64,000 nt of DNA from Rhodanobacteraceae bacterium. GTDB taxonomy: Bacteria; Pseudomonadota; Gammaproteobacteria; Xanthomonadales; Rhodanobacteraceae. Both the position numbers and the translations under genes were made by a program. The notes below the pieces were generated by a model. The model saw nothing but the letters and a program-made list of their open reading frames with translations. It was not told the DNA's origin and ran no database searches. Location of the stretch: NCBI GenBank assembly GCA_016790075.1, contig JAEUPP010000068.1, positions 62,001 through 126,000 of the forward strand, read 5' to 3'. Shown one piece after another: positions 45,530 to 54,975 of this stretch; positions within the stretch are counted from its first letter, which is position 1, and each line of letters begins with the position of its first letter.

Positions 45530-46665
45530 CAACGGTAGGCGTACTTGGCGGCGGACAGCTCGCTCGCATGCTCGCCCTGGCCGGCGCTCCACTCGGCGTG
45601 CGCTTTCTCGTCGTTGACAGTGTGGCCGATGCCTGCGCAAGTCAGGTCGCACCGCTGATGCAGGCCGACTGGCGTGACTTTGCTGCACTCGAAACCTTTG
45701 CTGCGCGTATTGACGTCGCGACCTTCGATTTCGAGAACGTGCCTGCGGAGACGGCGCAGTGGCTTACGGAACACACGGCGGTCTATCCGAATCCGCGTGC
45801 GCTTTCGTTGGCCCAGGATCGCCTTGCGGAAAAGACCCTGTTTCGCGAGATCGGCCTGGACACACCTGCGTTCGCTGAGGTTGATAGCAAGGCTGACCTT
45901 CAGCGTGCGCTGGCTGAAATCGGTTGCCCGGCCATACTCAAGACACGCCGGCTCGGATATGACGGCAAGGGGCAGTTCAGGATCAAATCGCCAGAGGACA
46001 TCGACGCCGCCTGGGCTGCGCTCGGTCAGGTGCCGCTGATACTGGAGGCCTTCGTACCCTTCGAGCGTGAACTGTCGGTGGTCGCTGTGCGTTCGCGCGA
46101 AGGTGAGTTCCGCAGCTATCCATTGACACAGAACTGGCATGCGGACGGCATACTTTCGATGAGTTTAGCGCCCGCACCTGACTCTGCGGAGCTTGCCGAG
46201 CAGGCCACTTCCCTTGCCCGGCGTATCGCCGAGGCACTGGACTATGTCGGAGTCTTCGCGCTGGAGCTGTTTGTGCATCAAGGCCGGCTGCTGGGGAATG
46301 AAATGGCGCCGCGCGTACACAATTCCGGTCATTGGACAATAGAAGGCGCGCCCTGCAGCCAGTTCGAGAATCATGTGCGCGCTGTGCTGGGCCTGCCGCT
46401 CGGAGACACGAGTTCACTCGGTGTCAACGTCATGTTCAACTGGATCGGCGATCTGCCTGCGCCGGCTCCCGTGCTGGCTGAGCCCCGCGCTCATTGGCAC
46501 GACTATGGTAAGGAGCCCCGGGCTGGCCGCAAGGTCGGCCATGCGACGCTCTGTGCGTTCACCCCGCTGGAAATGCGCGATCGGCTCGCCCGCGTAGCCC
46601 TGGCGCTGGGGCGCGAAGCTCAGGCTGCGCCCGTGCTCGCGGTGTTGACTGCTGTACCAGAATGA
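45526..46665 (+). CDS. purK: 5-(carboxyamino)imidazole ribonucleotide synthase
   Basis: The 379-residue ATP-grasp enzyme uses ATP and bicarbonate to carboxylate [20 protein letters not shown] is the N-terminal loop, [15 protein letters not shown] the ATP-grasp glycine-rich loop, and [17 protein letters not shown] the conserved metal/substrate site. Length is typical. A bidirectional terminator follows. Confidence 0.97.
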   Translation: MTTVGVLGGGQLARMLALAGAPLGVRFLVVDSVADACASQVAPLMQADWRDFAALETFAARIDVATFDFENVPAETAQWLTEHTAVYPNPRALSLAQDRLAEKTLFREIGLDTPAFAEVDSKADLQRALAEIGCPAILKTRRLGYDGKGQFRIKSPEDIDAAWAALGQVPLILEAFVPFERELSVVAVRSREGEFRSYPLTQNWHADGILSMSLAPAPDSAELAEQATSLARRIAEALDYVGVFALELFVHQGRLLGNEMAPRVHNSGHWTIEGAPCSQFENHVRAVLGLPLGDTSSLGVNVMFNWIGDLPAPAPVLAEPRAHWHDYGKEPRAGRKVGHATLCAFTPLEMRDRLARVALALGREAQAAPVLAVLTAVPE

Positions 46666-46694
46666 AACGGTTGCTGGTGATGTGCATCGTCAAA

Positions 46695-46724
46695 CAAGAA
46701 GCCGCCTGATGAGGCGGCTTCTTG
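46695..46724. terminator. Bidirectional terminator between purK and sodB
   Basis: CAAGAAGCCGCCT and AGGCGGCTTCTTG form a perfect 13-base stem with a GATG loop. The flanking A/T-rich ends give a short T-run on either strand, so it can end both convergent transcripts. Confidence 0.9.
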
Positions 46725-46740
46725 TCGTATGAAAGCGGTC

Positions 46741-47319
46741 TCAGGCCATCTGTGCTGCGACGAAATCCCAGTTGACCAGATTCCAGAATGCTTCGACGTA
46801 CTTCGCACGCGCGTTGCGGTAGTCGATGTAGTAAGCGTGTTCCCATACGTCACAAGTCAATAGTGCCCGGTCCGTGCCGGTTAGCGGAGTCGCCGCGTTG
46901 GAGGTGCTGACGAGGGCGAGCGATCCGTCGGGGCGCTGCACCAGCCAAGCCCATCCCGAACCGAAGGTAGTCAGCGCAGTGTTGGTGAACTGTTCCTTGA
47001 ATGCCGCAAACGAGCCGAAAGCGGCATTGATTGCATCAGCCAGCTTGCCGCTGGGTTCGCCGCCGCCCGCCGGCTTAAGGCAGTTCCAATAGAACGTGTG
47101 GTTCCAGATCTGGGCTGCGTTGTTGAACATGCCGCCGCTGGATTTTCTGATGATTTCTTCCAGCGAGAGGTTTTCAAACTCCGTGCCCTTGATCTGATTG
47201 TTCAGATTGGTCACATAGGTCTGATGATGCTTGCCGTAGTGGTAGTCGATGGTCTCGGCGGAAATGATGGGGGCCAGTGCATCTTTGGCGTAGGGCAGGG
47301 CAGGCAGTTCGATCGCCAT
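46741..47319 (-). CDS. sodB: Superoxide dismutase, iron type
   Basis: The 192-residue enzyme removes superoxide in the cytoplasm. Metal ligands are His27 ([11 protein letters not shown]), the His in WNHTFYWN, and Asp/His in [13 protein letters not shown]. The features [10 protein letters not shown]-like [15 protein letters not shown] and Ala/Gln patterns (FGSGWAWLV) match the Fe class. Start ATG 47319 is chosen because [15 protein letters not shown] is the standard N-terminus. Confidence 0.96.
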   Translation of the reverse strand: MAIELPALPYAKDALAPIISAETIDYHYGKHHQTYVTNLNNQIKGTEFENLSLEEIIRKSSGGMFNNAAQIWNHTFYWNCLKPAGGGEPSGKLADAINAAFGSFAAFKEQFTNTALTTFGSGWAWLVQRPDGSLALVSTSNAATPLTGTDRALLTCDVWEHAYYIDYRNARAKYVEAFWNLVNWDFVAAQMA

Positions 47320-47487
47320 GGGGCAGTTCCTTGCGGGTGGGCTGGGATCCGCGATTATAGGTAGGTCGGCGGCTCCTGTGCGGTATCGCGTCAAGCAGGA
47401 TGGCGGCGGTCTGCGGCGCGGCTGGCGTCGGCCCGCTGCTACAATCCGCCGCTGGCGCACCCTGCGCATATCCCTCAAGGTAATTCC

Positions 47488-47805
47488 ATGGACGTACTCG
47501 AACGCATCAAGACCACGGTTGAAGGCAGCCCCATCGTGCTGTTCATGAAAGGCACGCCGCAGTTCCCCATGTGCGGTTTCTCCAGCCGTACGGCCCAGGC
47601 GCTCAAGGCCGTCAGTGCGGACTACGTGTCGGTCAACGTGCTGGAAGATCCGGAGATTCGTGCGAATCTGCCGCGTTATTCCAACTGGCCGACGTTTCCG
47701 CAGCTATTCATCAACGGCGAGCTGATAGGCGGCTGTGACATCACGCTTGAGCTCTATGAGTCCGGCGAGCTCGAACGCATGGTGCGCGAGACCCGGAAGG
47801 CGTGA
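47488..47805 (+). CDS. grxD: Monothiol glutaredoxin, Grx4 type
   Basis: The 105-residue protein has the monothiol active site CGFS in [16 protein letters not shown] and the glutathione-binding [19 protein letters not shown]. Grx4 proteins bind and pass on 2Fe-2S clusters. CAAGG lies at a proper distance from ATG. Its stop shares a base with the next gene's ATG (TGATG). Confidence 0.96.
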   Translation: MDVLERIKTTVEGSPIVLFMKGTPQFPMCGFSSRTAQALKAVSADYVSVNVLEDPEIRANLPRYSNWPTFPQLFINGELIGGCDITLELYESGELERMVRETRKA

Positions 47806-48563
47806 TGGCGACGTTGCCTGCAGGCTGGAGGCCTGCCGCCGCCGCCCTCAAGGGCCGCACCATTCTTGTCATCGGCGCCACAGGCGGGTTAGGGCGCGCC
47901 AGCGCGTTGGCCTGCGCTGAGGCCGGCGCTACGGTCGTGCTGCTGGGACGCAAGGTTCCGGCATTGGAAAAGCTCTACGACGAAATTGAAGCACTAGGTA
48001 CGGCAACGCCTGCGATCTATCCGCTCAATCTCGAAGGGGCTACGCCGGCTGATTACGAGGAGCTTGCGGCGACGATAGAGCGCGAATGCGGTGGGCTTGA
48101 CGGCATCGTTCATGCGGCAGCCCATTTCGCCGGCCTGCAGCCGCTGGTTCAGTTCAAGCCTGAAGAATGGATGCGCGTGCTGCAGGTCAATCTCAATGGC
48201 CCGTTCCTGCTGACCCAGGCATTGTTGCCCTTGCTGCAGCAGTCACCGGACGCAAGCGTCATTTTTGTCGACGATGATCCGGCACGGGTGCGCAAGTCGT
48301 TCTGGGGAGCCTACGGCGTGGCCAAGGCAGCGCTGAGTGGCCTGGTTGCGATCCTGCACGACGAGACCGAGAACTCGACCGTACGGGTAGCGACCCTGCT
48401 ACCTCCGCCGATGCGCTCGGCCTTGCGCCGCATGGCTTATTTCGGCGAGAACACCCTGGATCGGCCCGAGCCGGCTGCGTTTGCCGCCGGAGTAATCTAC
48501 CTGCTGGCCAGTGAAGGTGTTTCGGCGCGCGGCCAGACCTTGGATTTGCGCTCCATGCAATGA
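47805..48563 (+). CDS. Short-chain dehydrogenase/reductase, YciK-like
   Basis: The 252-residue SDR has the NAD(P) loop VIGATGGLGRASA, the LDGIVHAAAHFAG strand, and the catalytic YGVAKAA (Tyr-x3-Lys). The usual Ser before Tyr is not in its normal form: the strand reads VIFVDDDPARVRKSFWGAYG, so catalysis may be altered. Sequence is closest to YciK-type proteins of unknown substrate. It is coupled to grxD. Confidence 0.86.
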   Translation: MATLPAGWRPAAAALKGRTILVIGATGGLGRASALACAEAGATVVLLGRKVPALEKLYDEIEALGTATPAIYPLNLEGATPADYEELAATIERECGGLDGIVHAAAHFAGLQPLVQFKPEEWMRVLQVNLNGPFLLTQALLPLLQQSPDASVIFVDDDPARVRKSFWGAYGVAKAALSGLVAILHDETENSTVRVATLLPPPMRSALRRMAYFGENTLDRPEPAAFAAGVIYLLASEGVSARGQTLDLRSMQ

Positions 48564-48590
48564 CGGCGCCGTGCGCCTCGGGGGAAATCG

Positions 48591-49202
48591 ATGGACAGCC
48601 AGATGAGCACGGTGTCGGCAGGAATACTGCTGTTTCTTATCATGGACCCACTGGGCAATATTCCGGTGTTCCTGAGCCTGCTCAAGGGCGTAGCGCCCGA
48701 GCGCCGCCGCCGTGTGTTGCTGCGGGAGCTGTTGATCGCACTGCTCGTGTTGCTCGCCTTCCTGTTCGGCGGCCAGTACATCCTCAAGCTGCTGCAGCTC
48801 AAGCAGGAGTCAGTCAGCATAGCCGGCGGCATCATTCTGTTTCTGATCGGCGTCAAGATGGTGTTTCCGCCAAAAGAGGGCAGCATCTTCGGCCATGCTG
48901 ATGGCGGCGAACCATTCATAGTGCCTATGGCGATCCCTGGTGTAGCCGGCCCTTCGGCTATGGCTGCGTTGCTGCTGCTGACCAATACGCAACCTGGCAA
49001 GTTGCCGCAATGGGCGCTCGCGCTGTTTGCCGCGTGGCTGGCCACGGCGCTGATTCTGTGGTCGGCAACCTACCTGTACAGGCTGCTTGGCGAGAGTGTA
49101 TTGACGGCTCTTGAGCGGCTTATGGGTATGATCCTGATCGCCCTTTCGGTCCAGATGCTGCTCGACGGGATTGCCAAGTACCTCCGCGTGGCCCCAGTTT
49201 GA
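48591..49202 (+). CDS. MarC family membrane protein
   Basis: The 203-residue integral membrane protein has six hydrophobic helices and the MarC motif MDPLGNIPVFLSLLKG at the start and VPMAIPGVAGPSAMAALLLL in the middle. Family function is unknown; a link to multiple antibiotic resistance is not supported. It is 27 bases downstream of the SDR gene. Confidence 0.92.
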   Translation: MDSQMSTVSAGILLFLIMDPLGNIPVFLSLLKGVAPERRRRVLLRELLIALLVLLAFLFGGQYILKLLQLKQESVSIAGGIILFLIGVKMVFPPKEGSIFGHADGGEPFIVPMAIPGVAGPSAMAALLLLTNTQPGKLPQWALALFAAWLATALILWSATYLYRLLGESVLTALERLMGMILIALSVQMLLDGIAKYLRVAPV

Positions 49203-49231
49203 GGTCGCCCTGAAGGACTGAATAGAGGCTC

Positions 49232-49249
49232 GATTCAAACGCCTGTAAC
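49232..49249 (+). promoter_or_regulatory. Possible weak Pho box upstream of the OlsF-like gene
   Basis: CTGTAAC (49243) is identical to the first half of the pstC Pho box, and GATTCAA (49232) starts exactly 11 bases upstream, with partial match. Ornithine-lipid synthesis is often induced by phosphate starvation. The second half is poor, so this is only a candidate. Confidence 0.3.
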
Positions 49250-49291
49250 ATCCGCCGCCGAGCATCGCTCGAACTGTGATGGAGATAGGTC

Positions 49292-51031
49292 GTGATCAGC
49301 GTCGAACGCAGCCTGTACGATAAATTTCCGTGGCTCGCAGAGGGTGTGGTTCGCCGGTTTTCGCAGCCTGTAGTCAGCCTCTTGCGCAAGGTGGTCTGCG
49401 AGGAACAAATCAATGCAACGCTCGCGGCGCTGGACGGGCATACCGGGTTCGAGTTTATTGAGCTGGCGCTGGAGCGCTTTGAACTCAGCTACAGCGTTGC
49501 CAACACCGACCGCGAGAATATTCCGGTCGACGGTCCGGTCGTCATCGTTGCGAACCATCCGCTGGGGGCTCTCGATGCGCTCAGCCTGCTACAGCTGGTC
49601 GGCAGCGTGCGTCGAGATGTGCGCATACTTGCCAACGATGTTCTGATGCATTTGACACCGCTGCGCTCGCTGCTGCTGCCGATCAATGTATTCGGTGGAG
49701 ACGACAGCGCGCCTGGCGGGATGCGCGAAGCCTATCGCGCACTCGGCGCCGGCCAGGCGCTCATAGTTTTCCCGTCAGGGGAGGTATCGCGGATGCGCCC
49801 GAACGGCGTGCGCGATGGGCGCTGGTCGCCAGGGTTTCTGCGCATGGCGCGCAAGGCCGGCGCTCCCGTACTTCCGGTGCACATTGATGCGCACAACTCA
49901 CCGCTGTTCTATGGGGTGTCGATGTTGGCGAAGCCTTTGTCGGCGCTCCTGCTGGCCCGGGAAATGTTTGGCGCGCGCAAGATGCGCATCGGTTTCACGA
50001 TAGGCCAGTCAATTCCTTCGCTGGCGCTGGAGCGGGAAGGCGCTACCCCGGAGCAACTGGCCAAGGCCATGCGCCGGCATGTCTATCAACTTGTCAAGCG
50101 CCGACCTAACCAGTTCACGACGTCGACCGCGATTGCCCATCCCGAATCGCCGCTGGCTGTACGCAAGGCGTTGAAGGATCGTGCTGAAATCCTCGGTGAG
50201 ACGACAGACGGAAAACGCATCCTGCTGCTTGATGCTTGCTCCGATTGTCCTGTAATGCGTGAAATCGGTCGCCTGCGCGAACTCGCATTCCGCCGCGTTG
50301 GCGAAGGCACGGGCAATCGGCGCGACCTCGATCGCTTCGACGCGTACTACCGGCACATCGTACTCTGGGACGAGGAGGCGCTAGCTGTGGTCGGTGCGTA
50401 TCGGCTTGGCGAAGCGCGTACGATTTTGAGCAGCCATGGCATGGCCGGACTGTATTCGGCGACGCTGTTCGACTATGCGCCTGCGGCGGCCACCTTTCTT
50501 GATGATGCGGTGGAGCTGGGGCGCAGCTTTATCCAGCCGGCATACTGGGGGTCGCGCAGCCTCGACTATCTCTGGCAGGGCATAGGCGCGTTCCTGCGCA
50601 AGCGCCCCGAGGTGCGTTATCTCTTCGGTCCCGTGAGTCTTTCCGCCAGCCTGCCGTTGCCGGTGCGCGAACTCATCGTGCATACGCATGGACGCTTTTT
50701 TGCTGACCCCGAATGCCTTGCAAACGCAAAAAACCCGTTTCGCATTTCGCCGGAGGTTGCGCGCGAAGCCGATGCCGCGCTTGCGGGCAAGGACGCAAAG
50801 GCAGCGCTGTCGCTGCTCAAGCAGCAACTGGCGGTTTCCGATCAGGCCATTCCGACGCTCTATCGTCAGTACGTGGATCTCTGTGAACCCGATGGGGTGC
50901 GCTTCCTTGCGTTCGGCGTCGATCCGCAGTTTGGTGGTTGTGTCGACGGGCTGATCCGGCTCGACCTGACGCGACTCAAGGCCGCCAAGCGCGCGCGATA
51001 CCTCAGAGAGCCGGATGCGTCAAGCGAATAA
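49292..51031 (+). CDS. olsF: Bifunctional acyltransferase, probable OlsF-type ornithine lipid synthase
   Basis: The 579-residue protein fuses two acyltransferase domains. The N-terminal part (about 60-260) is PlsC-like: VIVANHPLGALDALSLL with the catalytic His-Asp pair, then FPSGEVSRM and PVLPVHIDAHN. The C-terminal part (about 310-530) is a GNAT-type hemolysin-like acyltransferase: LRELAFRRVGEGTG, DEEALAVVGAYRLG, ELGRSFIQPAYWG. This order is that of OlsF, in which the C-terminal domain makes lyso-ornithine lipid and the N-terminal domain adds the second acyl chain, giving phosphorus-free membrane lipids. I take the name from domain order; other COG3176-type fusions exist. GGAGATAGGTC precedes the start. 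Confidence 0.7.
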   Translation: MISVERSLYDKFPWLAEGVVRRFSQPVVSLLRKVVCEEQINATLAALDGHTGFEFIELALERFELSYSVANTDRENIPVDGPVVIVANHPLGALDALSLLQLVGSVRRDVRILANDVLMHLTPLRSLLLPINVFGGDDSAPGGMREAYRALGAGQALIVFPSGEVSRMRPNGVRDGRWSPGFLRMARKAGAPVLPVHIDAHNSPLFYGVSMLAKPLSALLLAREMFGARKMRIGFTIGQSIPSLALEREGATPEQLAKAMRRHVYQLVKRRPNQFTTSTAIAHPESPLAVRKALKDRAEILGETTDGKRILLLDACSDCPVMREIGRLRELAFRRVGEGTGNRRDLDRFDAYYRHIVLWDEEALAVVGAYRLGEARTILSSHGMAGLYSATLFDYAPAAATFLDDAVELGRSFIQPAYWGSRSLDYLWQGIGAFLRKRPEVRYLFGPVSLSASLPLPVRELIVHTHGRFFADPECLANAKNPFRISPEVAREADAALAGKDAKAALSLLKQQLAVSDQAIPTLYRQYVDLCEPDGVRFLAFGVDPQFGGCVDGLIRLDLTRLKAAKRARYLREPDASSE

Positions 51032-51238
51032 GTACCGGGAGCTTTGCCAATCAACTATCTATTGCTGTTAAACTGCCGTTAACGGGGCCGCCACGCAGGG
51101 ATTTCGTAGGGTCAGGCTCCTGAGCAAACAGAAAATCCAAGGCTTTACTGTTGCCGCGCACCACGATGGGACCATCATTGCGCGGCGTCCGTTCGGCCAA
51201 CGACTGCAACAATTTGCACGCAACCCAAGGGTGAAACA

Positions 51239-54200
51239 ATGAACAAGCGACTCCGTGTCAGAGTCCTCCCGCTCGTGCTTGCATCGCTGCTGGCTTCATC
51301 GCCGAGCTTTGCGCAGAACACGTCGGCGGGGATGTCGGGCCGTATTACCGATGCTGCAGGTAATCCGGTTTCCGGCGCGACGGTAGAAATCGTCCACGTG
51401 CCATCGAATACGACCAAGACTGTCACGACCGACGCGGACGGTCGTTTCGTTGCGCGCGGCCTGCGCGTTGGTGGTCCGTTCGTGGTCGACGCTGAGAAGA
51501 GTGGTCTGGCCAAGGCTGAGCGCTCCGATGTCTATCTGAAGCTCGCAGAAGACACGACGATTGATCTCACCCTGGGCGCGGATGCTGCGACGTTGGAAGC
51601 AGTCGAGGTGACGGCAACGGCGGTATCGTCGACTTTCCTCGCTGACAACAAGGGCTTGTCAACGAACGTCTCAAATCAGCAGATCCAGGCGCTGCCTTCG
51701 ATCTCGCGTTCGATCCAGGACTATGTCCGCGTCGATCCCCGCATCGTGCAGACCGACAAGGAGCGTGGCGAAATCTCCGCGGTCGGTCAGAACTCGCGTT
51801 ACAACAACATCAAGATCGACGCAGTTTCAACCAACGACGAGTATGGCCTTGAGTCCACGGGCTTGCCGTCGCAGAGCGGCAGTCAGCCGATCTCGATTGA
51901 TACGATTGAAGAATTCAACATTTCTACCGCGAACTACGATGTGAGCAATTCACGCGCCGTGGGCGCGTCGATCAACGCTGTCACCAAGAGCGGTACGAAC
52001 GAGTTCAAGGGGTCGGTCTACTTCACTTACCGTGATCCGGATCTCGTCGGTGACAATGAAGCCGGCGTCGCATTCACCGGCTTCGGCAAGCAGACCAACA
52101 AGGGCTTCACTCTCGGTGGTCCTATCCTCAAGGATACGCTGTTCTTCTTCCTCAACTACGAAGAATTCGAGCGTACGGACGTGGCGCCGGATGTCGGTGT
52201 GCGTGGTTCGGGCGCGACCAACGAGGCCGGCATTACTCAGGCGCAGATCGACGACATCCGCCGTATCGCGCGCGAGCGCTATGGCTTTGACGCCGGCTCA
52301 CTGAGCCCGTCCGGCGATCTGACCGACAAGAAATATCTGGCCAAGTTCGACTGGAACATCAACGACTTCCATCGCGCGAGCCTGCGCTACAACAAGACCG
52401 AATCGTCGGTGCCTGTACTTGAGCGCTTGACGGGCGGTCAGGTGTCCCTGTCGTCGTGGTGGTACGACAAGAGCTACGACTTCGAGAACTATGCGCTGAA
52501 CCTTTACAACGACTGGAATACGAATTTCTCGTCGGAAGCCTCGGTGTCGTACAGCAAATACGCCAACCGGTCGCTGCGCAATTCGACCCTGCCCGCGATA
52601 GCGATTGCTGTTGCCGGCACCGGCGGAGTGCCGAATACGAGCGTGTTCATCGGTTCCGAGCGCTCGCGCCAGGCCAATGCACTCGACGTAAAGACCTGGA
52701 ATGCGTACTGGGCCGGCAACTGGTTCATTGGCGACCACGACGTCAAGTTTGGCCTGGACTACAAGAAGAACGACACCTTCAACCTGTTCCTGCAGGACGT
52801 CTACGGCAACTACGCGTTTGCGAGCATCGCTGATTTCGAGGCGGGCCGTTATTCGCCGTTCCCTTCGGGCTTCACCGGTGGCCTGCTGCCGGGTGGCGTC
52901 GGCTATCAGCTCAACGTGCCGACGGGTGGTGATCCGCTCAACGCAGCAGCTGACTGGGCGCTGGAGCAATGGGGCTTCTTCGCTCAGGACACCTGGCAGG
53001 TCACCAGCAACCTGTCATGGCAGTTTGGTCTGCGTCTTGACCGATTCGTGACGGACGACTTCCCGCTTTACAACGCCAGCGTCGAGCCGGTGTTCAACTA
53101 TCCCAACGACTCCACGGTCAACGGCCTTGAGGTGATTCAGCCGCGCACCAGCTTCAACTACACCTTCGACACGTCGCGTCCGACCCAGTTGCGCGGCGGC
53201 GTTGGCCTGTTCCAGGGCAGCAATCCGGGTGTGTGGCTGTCGAACTCGTACAGCAACAACGGCCTGCTGTTCTCGACCTTCCGTGCGAATACGGGCACCA
53301 ATTTCTCCGCCGATCCGTTCAACCAGCCGCGTCCGGCCGGTTCTCCGGCGCTGCAGACGATTTCGCTGATCACGCCGAATTTCCATGCTCCCTCGGTCTG
53401 GAAGAGTTCGCTCGCCTTCGACCACGAGCTGCCGTGGATGGGGCTGGTCGCATCGGCCGAATACATCTATCTCGATGTGCGTGACGGCGTGCAGTTCAAC
53501 TACCTTAACCTGGGGCCCTCGACCGGCAAGCTGCCGGACGGCCGCGACCAGTTCTGGGCTAACCCGAATACCGGCACCGGTGCGGCACGTTCGCGCCGTA
53601 ACCCGGCGTTCGGGGACGTGGTGCTGTTGCGCAACACGCATGACGGCAAGGGCAGCAACCTGACCCTTTCGCTGGAGAAGCCGTTTACTGGTAGCTGGGG
53701 CGGCAAGCTCGGTTATTCCTACGGCAATTCAACCGATACCAACGTCGCTTCGTCGTCGGTGGCGTTGTCGAACTGGAACTCGCTGGCGGTCTACAACGCC
53801 AACGAGGATGTTGCCGCCACGGCCGCGTCGGAAATCCAGCAGCGCTTTACGGCGGTGCTGAGCTGGCGCCACGCATTCTTTGGCGACTACAACACGATGA
53901 TCTCGGGCTTCTATGAAGGCCGCGCAGGTCGTCCGTTCAGCTATACCTTCTCCAACGACGCGAATGGCGACGGCAACGCCGGGAACGACTTGTTCTACGT
54001 TCCGCTGGATCAGAATGACGTGGTGTTTGCTGATCAGACGCAGGCGGCTTCGTTCTGGAACTATATTCAGGGCAACGAGTTCCTCAACAGCCACCGTGGT
54101 CAGGTTATCAGCCGCAACAGTGCGCGCGGCAAGTGGATCAACCAGATCGATCTGCGTTTCTCGCAGGAAGTCCCGGGCTTCTTCAAGGGCAACAAGGGTG

Positions 54201-54442
54201 AGCTCTGGATCGACATCCTGAACTTCACCAACCTGCTCAACAAGAAGTGGGGCCATGTGGAGGAAGCGCCGTTCAATGCCAACGGCGGCCAGCGTCTCGG
54301 TGTTGCAGAGTTCGGTGGCGTCGATCCGGCTACCGGCAAGTACATCTATCGCTACCCGCGGGCGGCGCAGAGCTTCGTGACCAAGGACAACATCGGCGAG
54401 TCACGCTGGGCGGTCCAGGTTGGTCTGCGTTACTCGTTCTAA
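51239..54442 (+). CDS. Oar-like TonB-dependent receptor
   Basis: The 1067-residue outer-membrane protein has a signal peptide (VLPLVLASLLASSPSFAQ), a carboxypeptidase-regulatory-like domain (about 28-115: SGRITDAAGNPVSGATVEIV), a TonB box region (VEVTATAVSS), a plug domain, and a large beta-barrel ending VGLRYSF. This is the Oar architecture known from Myxococcus and common in Xanthomonadales, where members are thought to import large or peptide-like ligands or to take part in protein export. The ligand is unknown. It is a single-gene unit: a strong terminator follows. Confidence 0.92.
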   Translation: MNKRLRVRVLPLVLASLLASSPSFAQNTSAGMSGRITDAAGNPVSGATVEIVHVPSNTTKTVTTDADGRFVARGLRVGGPFVVDAEKSGLAKAERSDVYLKLAEDTTIDLTLGADAATLEAVEVTATAVSSTFLADNKGLSTNVSNQQIQALPSISRSIQDYVRVDPRIVQTDKERGEISAVGQNSRYNNIKIDAVSTNDEYGLESTGLPSQSGSQPISIDTIEEFNISTANYDVSNSRAVGASINAVTKSGTNEFKGSVYFTYRDPDLVGDNEAGVAFTGFGKQTNKGFTLGGPILKDTLFFFLNYEEFERTDVAPDVGVRGSGATNEAGITQAQIDDIRRIARERYGFDAGSLSPSGDLTDKKYLAKFDWNINDFHRASLRYNKTESSVPVLERLTGGQVSLSSWWYDKSYDFENYALNLYNDWNTNFSSEASVSYSKYANRSLRNSTLPAIAIAVAGTGGVPNTSVFIGSERSRQANALDVKTWNAYWAGNWFIGDHDVKFGLDYKKNDTFNLFLQDVYGNYAFASIADFEAGRYSPFPSGFTGGLLPGGVGYQLNVPTGGDPLNAAADWALEQWGFFAQDTWQVTSNLSWQFGLRLDRFVTDDFPLYNASVEPVFNYPNDSTVNGLEVIQPRTSFNYTFDTSRPTQLRGGVGLFQGSNPGVWLSNSYSNNGLLFSTFRANTGTNFSADPFNQPRPAGSPALQTISLITPNFHAPSVWKSSLAFDHELPWMGLVASAEYIYLDVRDGVQFNYLNLGPSTGKLPDGRDQFWANPNTGTGAARSRRNPAFGDVVLLRNTHDGKGSNLTLSLEKPFTGSWGGKLGYSYGNSTDTNVASSSVALSNWNSLAVYNANEDVAATAASEIQQRFTAVLSWRHAFFGDYNTMISGFYEGRAGRPFSYTFSNDANGDGNAGNDLFYVPLDQNDVVFADQTQAASFWNYIQGNEFLNSHRGQVISRNSARGKWINQIDLRFSQEVPGFFKGNKGELWIDILNFTNLLNKKWGHVEEAPFNANGGQRLGVAEFGGVDPATGKYIYRYPRAAQSFVTKDNIGESRWAVQVGLRYSF

Positions 54443-54488
54443 GCAAGGCAAGCTCGTCGCGGCGCCGCAGTTCCGGCGTCGTGCCAAG

Positions 54489-54517
54489 ACCCCCGGCAGC
54501 GATGCCGGGGGTTTTTT
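54489..54517 (+). terminator. Rho-independent terminator after the Oar-like receptor
   Basis: ACCCCCGGCA and TGCCGGGGGT form a 10-base stem with a GCGA loop, followed by six T residues. A textbook intrinsic terminator 47 bases after the stop. Confidence 0.95.
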
Positions 54518-54975
54518 CCGTATGGGGGCGCCAAGTCCGAATTGGCGGCGGATTTTCACGGGGGCGTAGCGCCGGGTACAGAAATCGTGTCCGGCCTATT
54601 TACCAAGTCCTTTCCTTGGCCTGTGCCGGCAAGCCGGGCTCCCTCGAATGTCTGGCTGATTGGACCGCATGCCACGTGGCCGGGCAGGGACGGCGGGTGT
54701 TGTTGCGGCTCCGAAGTGGCTTATATAAGTATAAAAAGTTGTTCGGCGACGGCGTGTCGGCTCCCACTCTCGGGCGCGTGTGCAGTTGACGCGGGAATCG
54801 GCTTGCGGAATGCTGGTGCGACGAGTCGGAGCCCTTGATGGGCACGCGGGACAAGGCGTCTCGCAATCCTCGCCCCGCCTGCGTTGTTGCGAATCGAGTT
54901 CGCTACGCCGGCGCAGGGCGCCAATTCCTGCGGTTGCTGCGAAGGCGCGGTGCCGCCCGTACCTGATGGATATTC
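54518..54975. other. Gene-free stretch upstream of ppnN
   Basis: No gene is supported. An unusually A/T-rich patch, TATATAAGTATAAAAAG (54722-54738), stands out in the GC-rich context and may be a promoter -10 region for ppnN, giving a 5' leader of over 200 bases. Confidence 0.45.
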
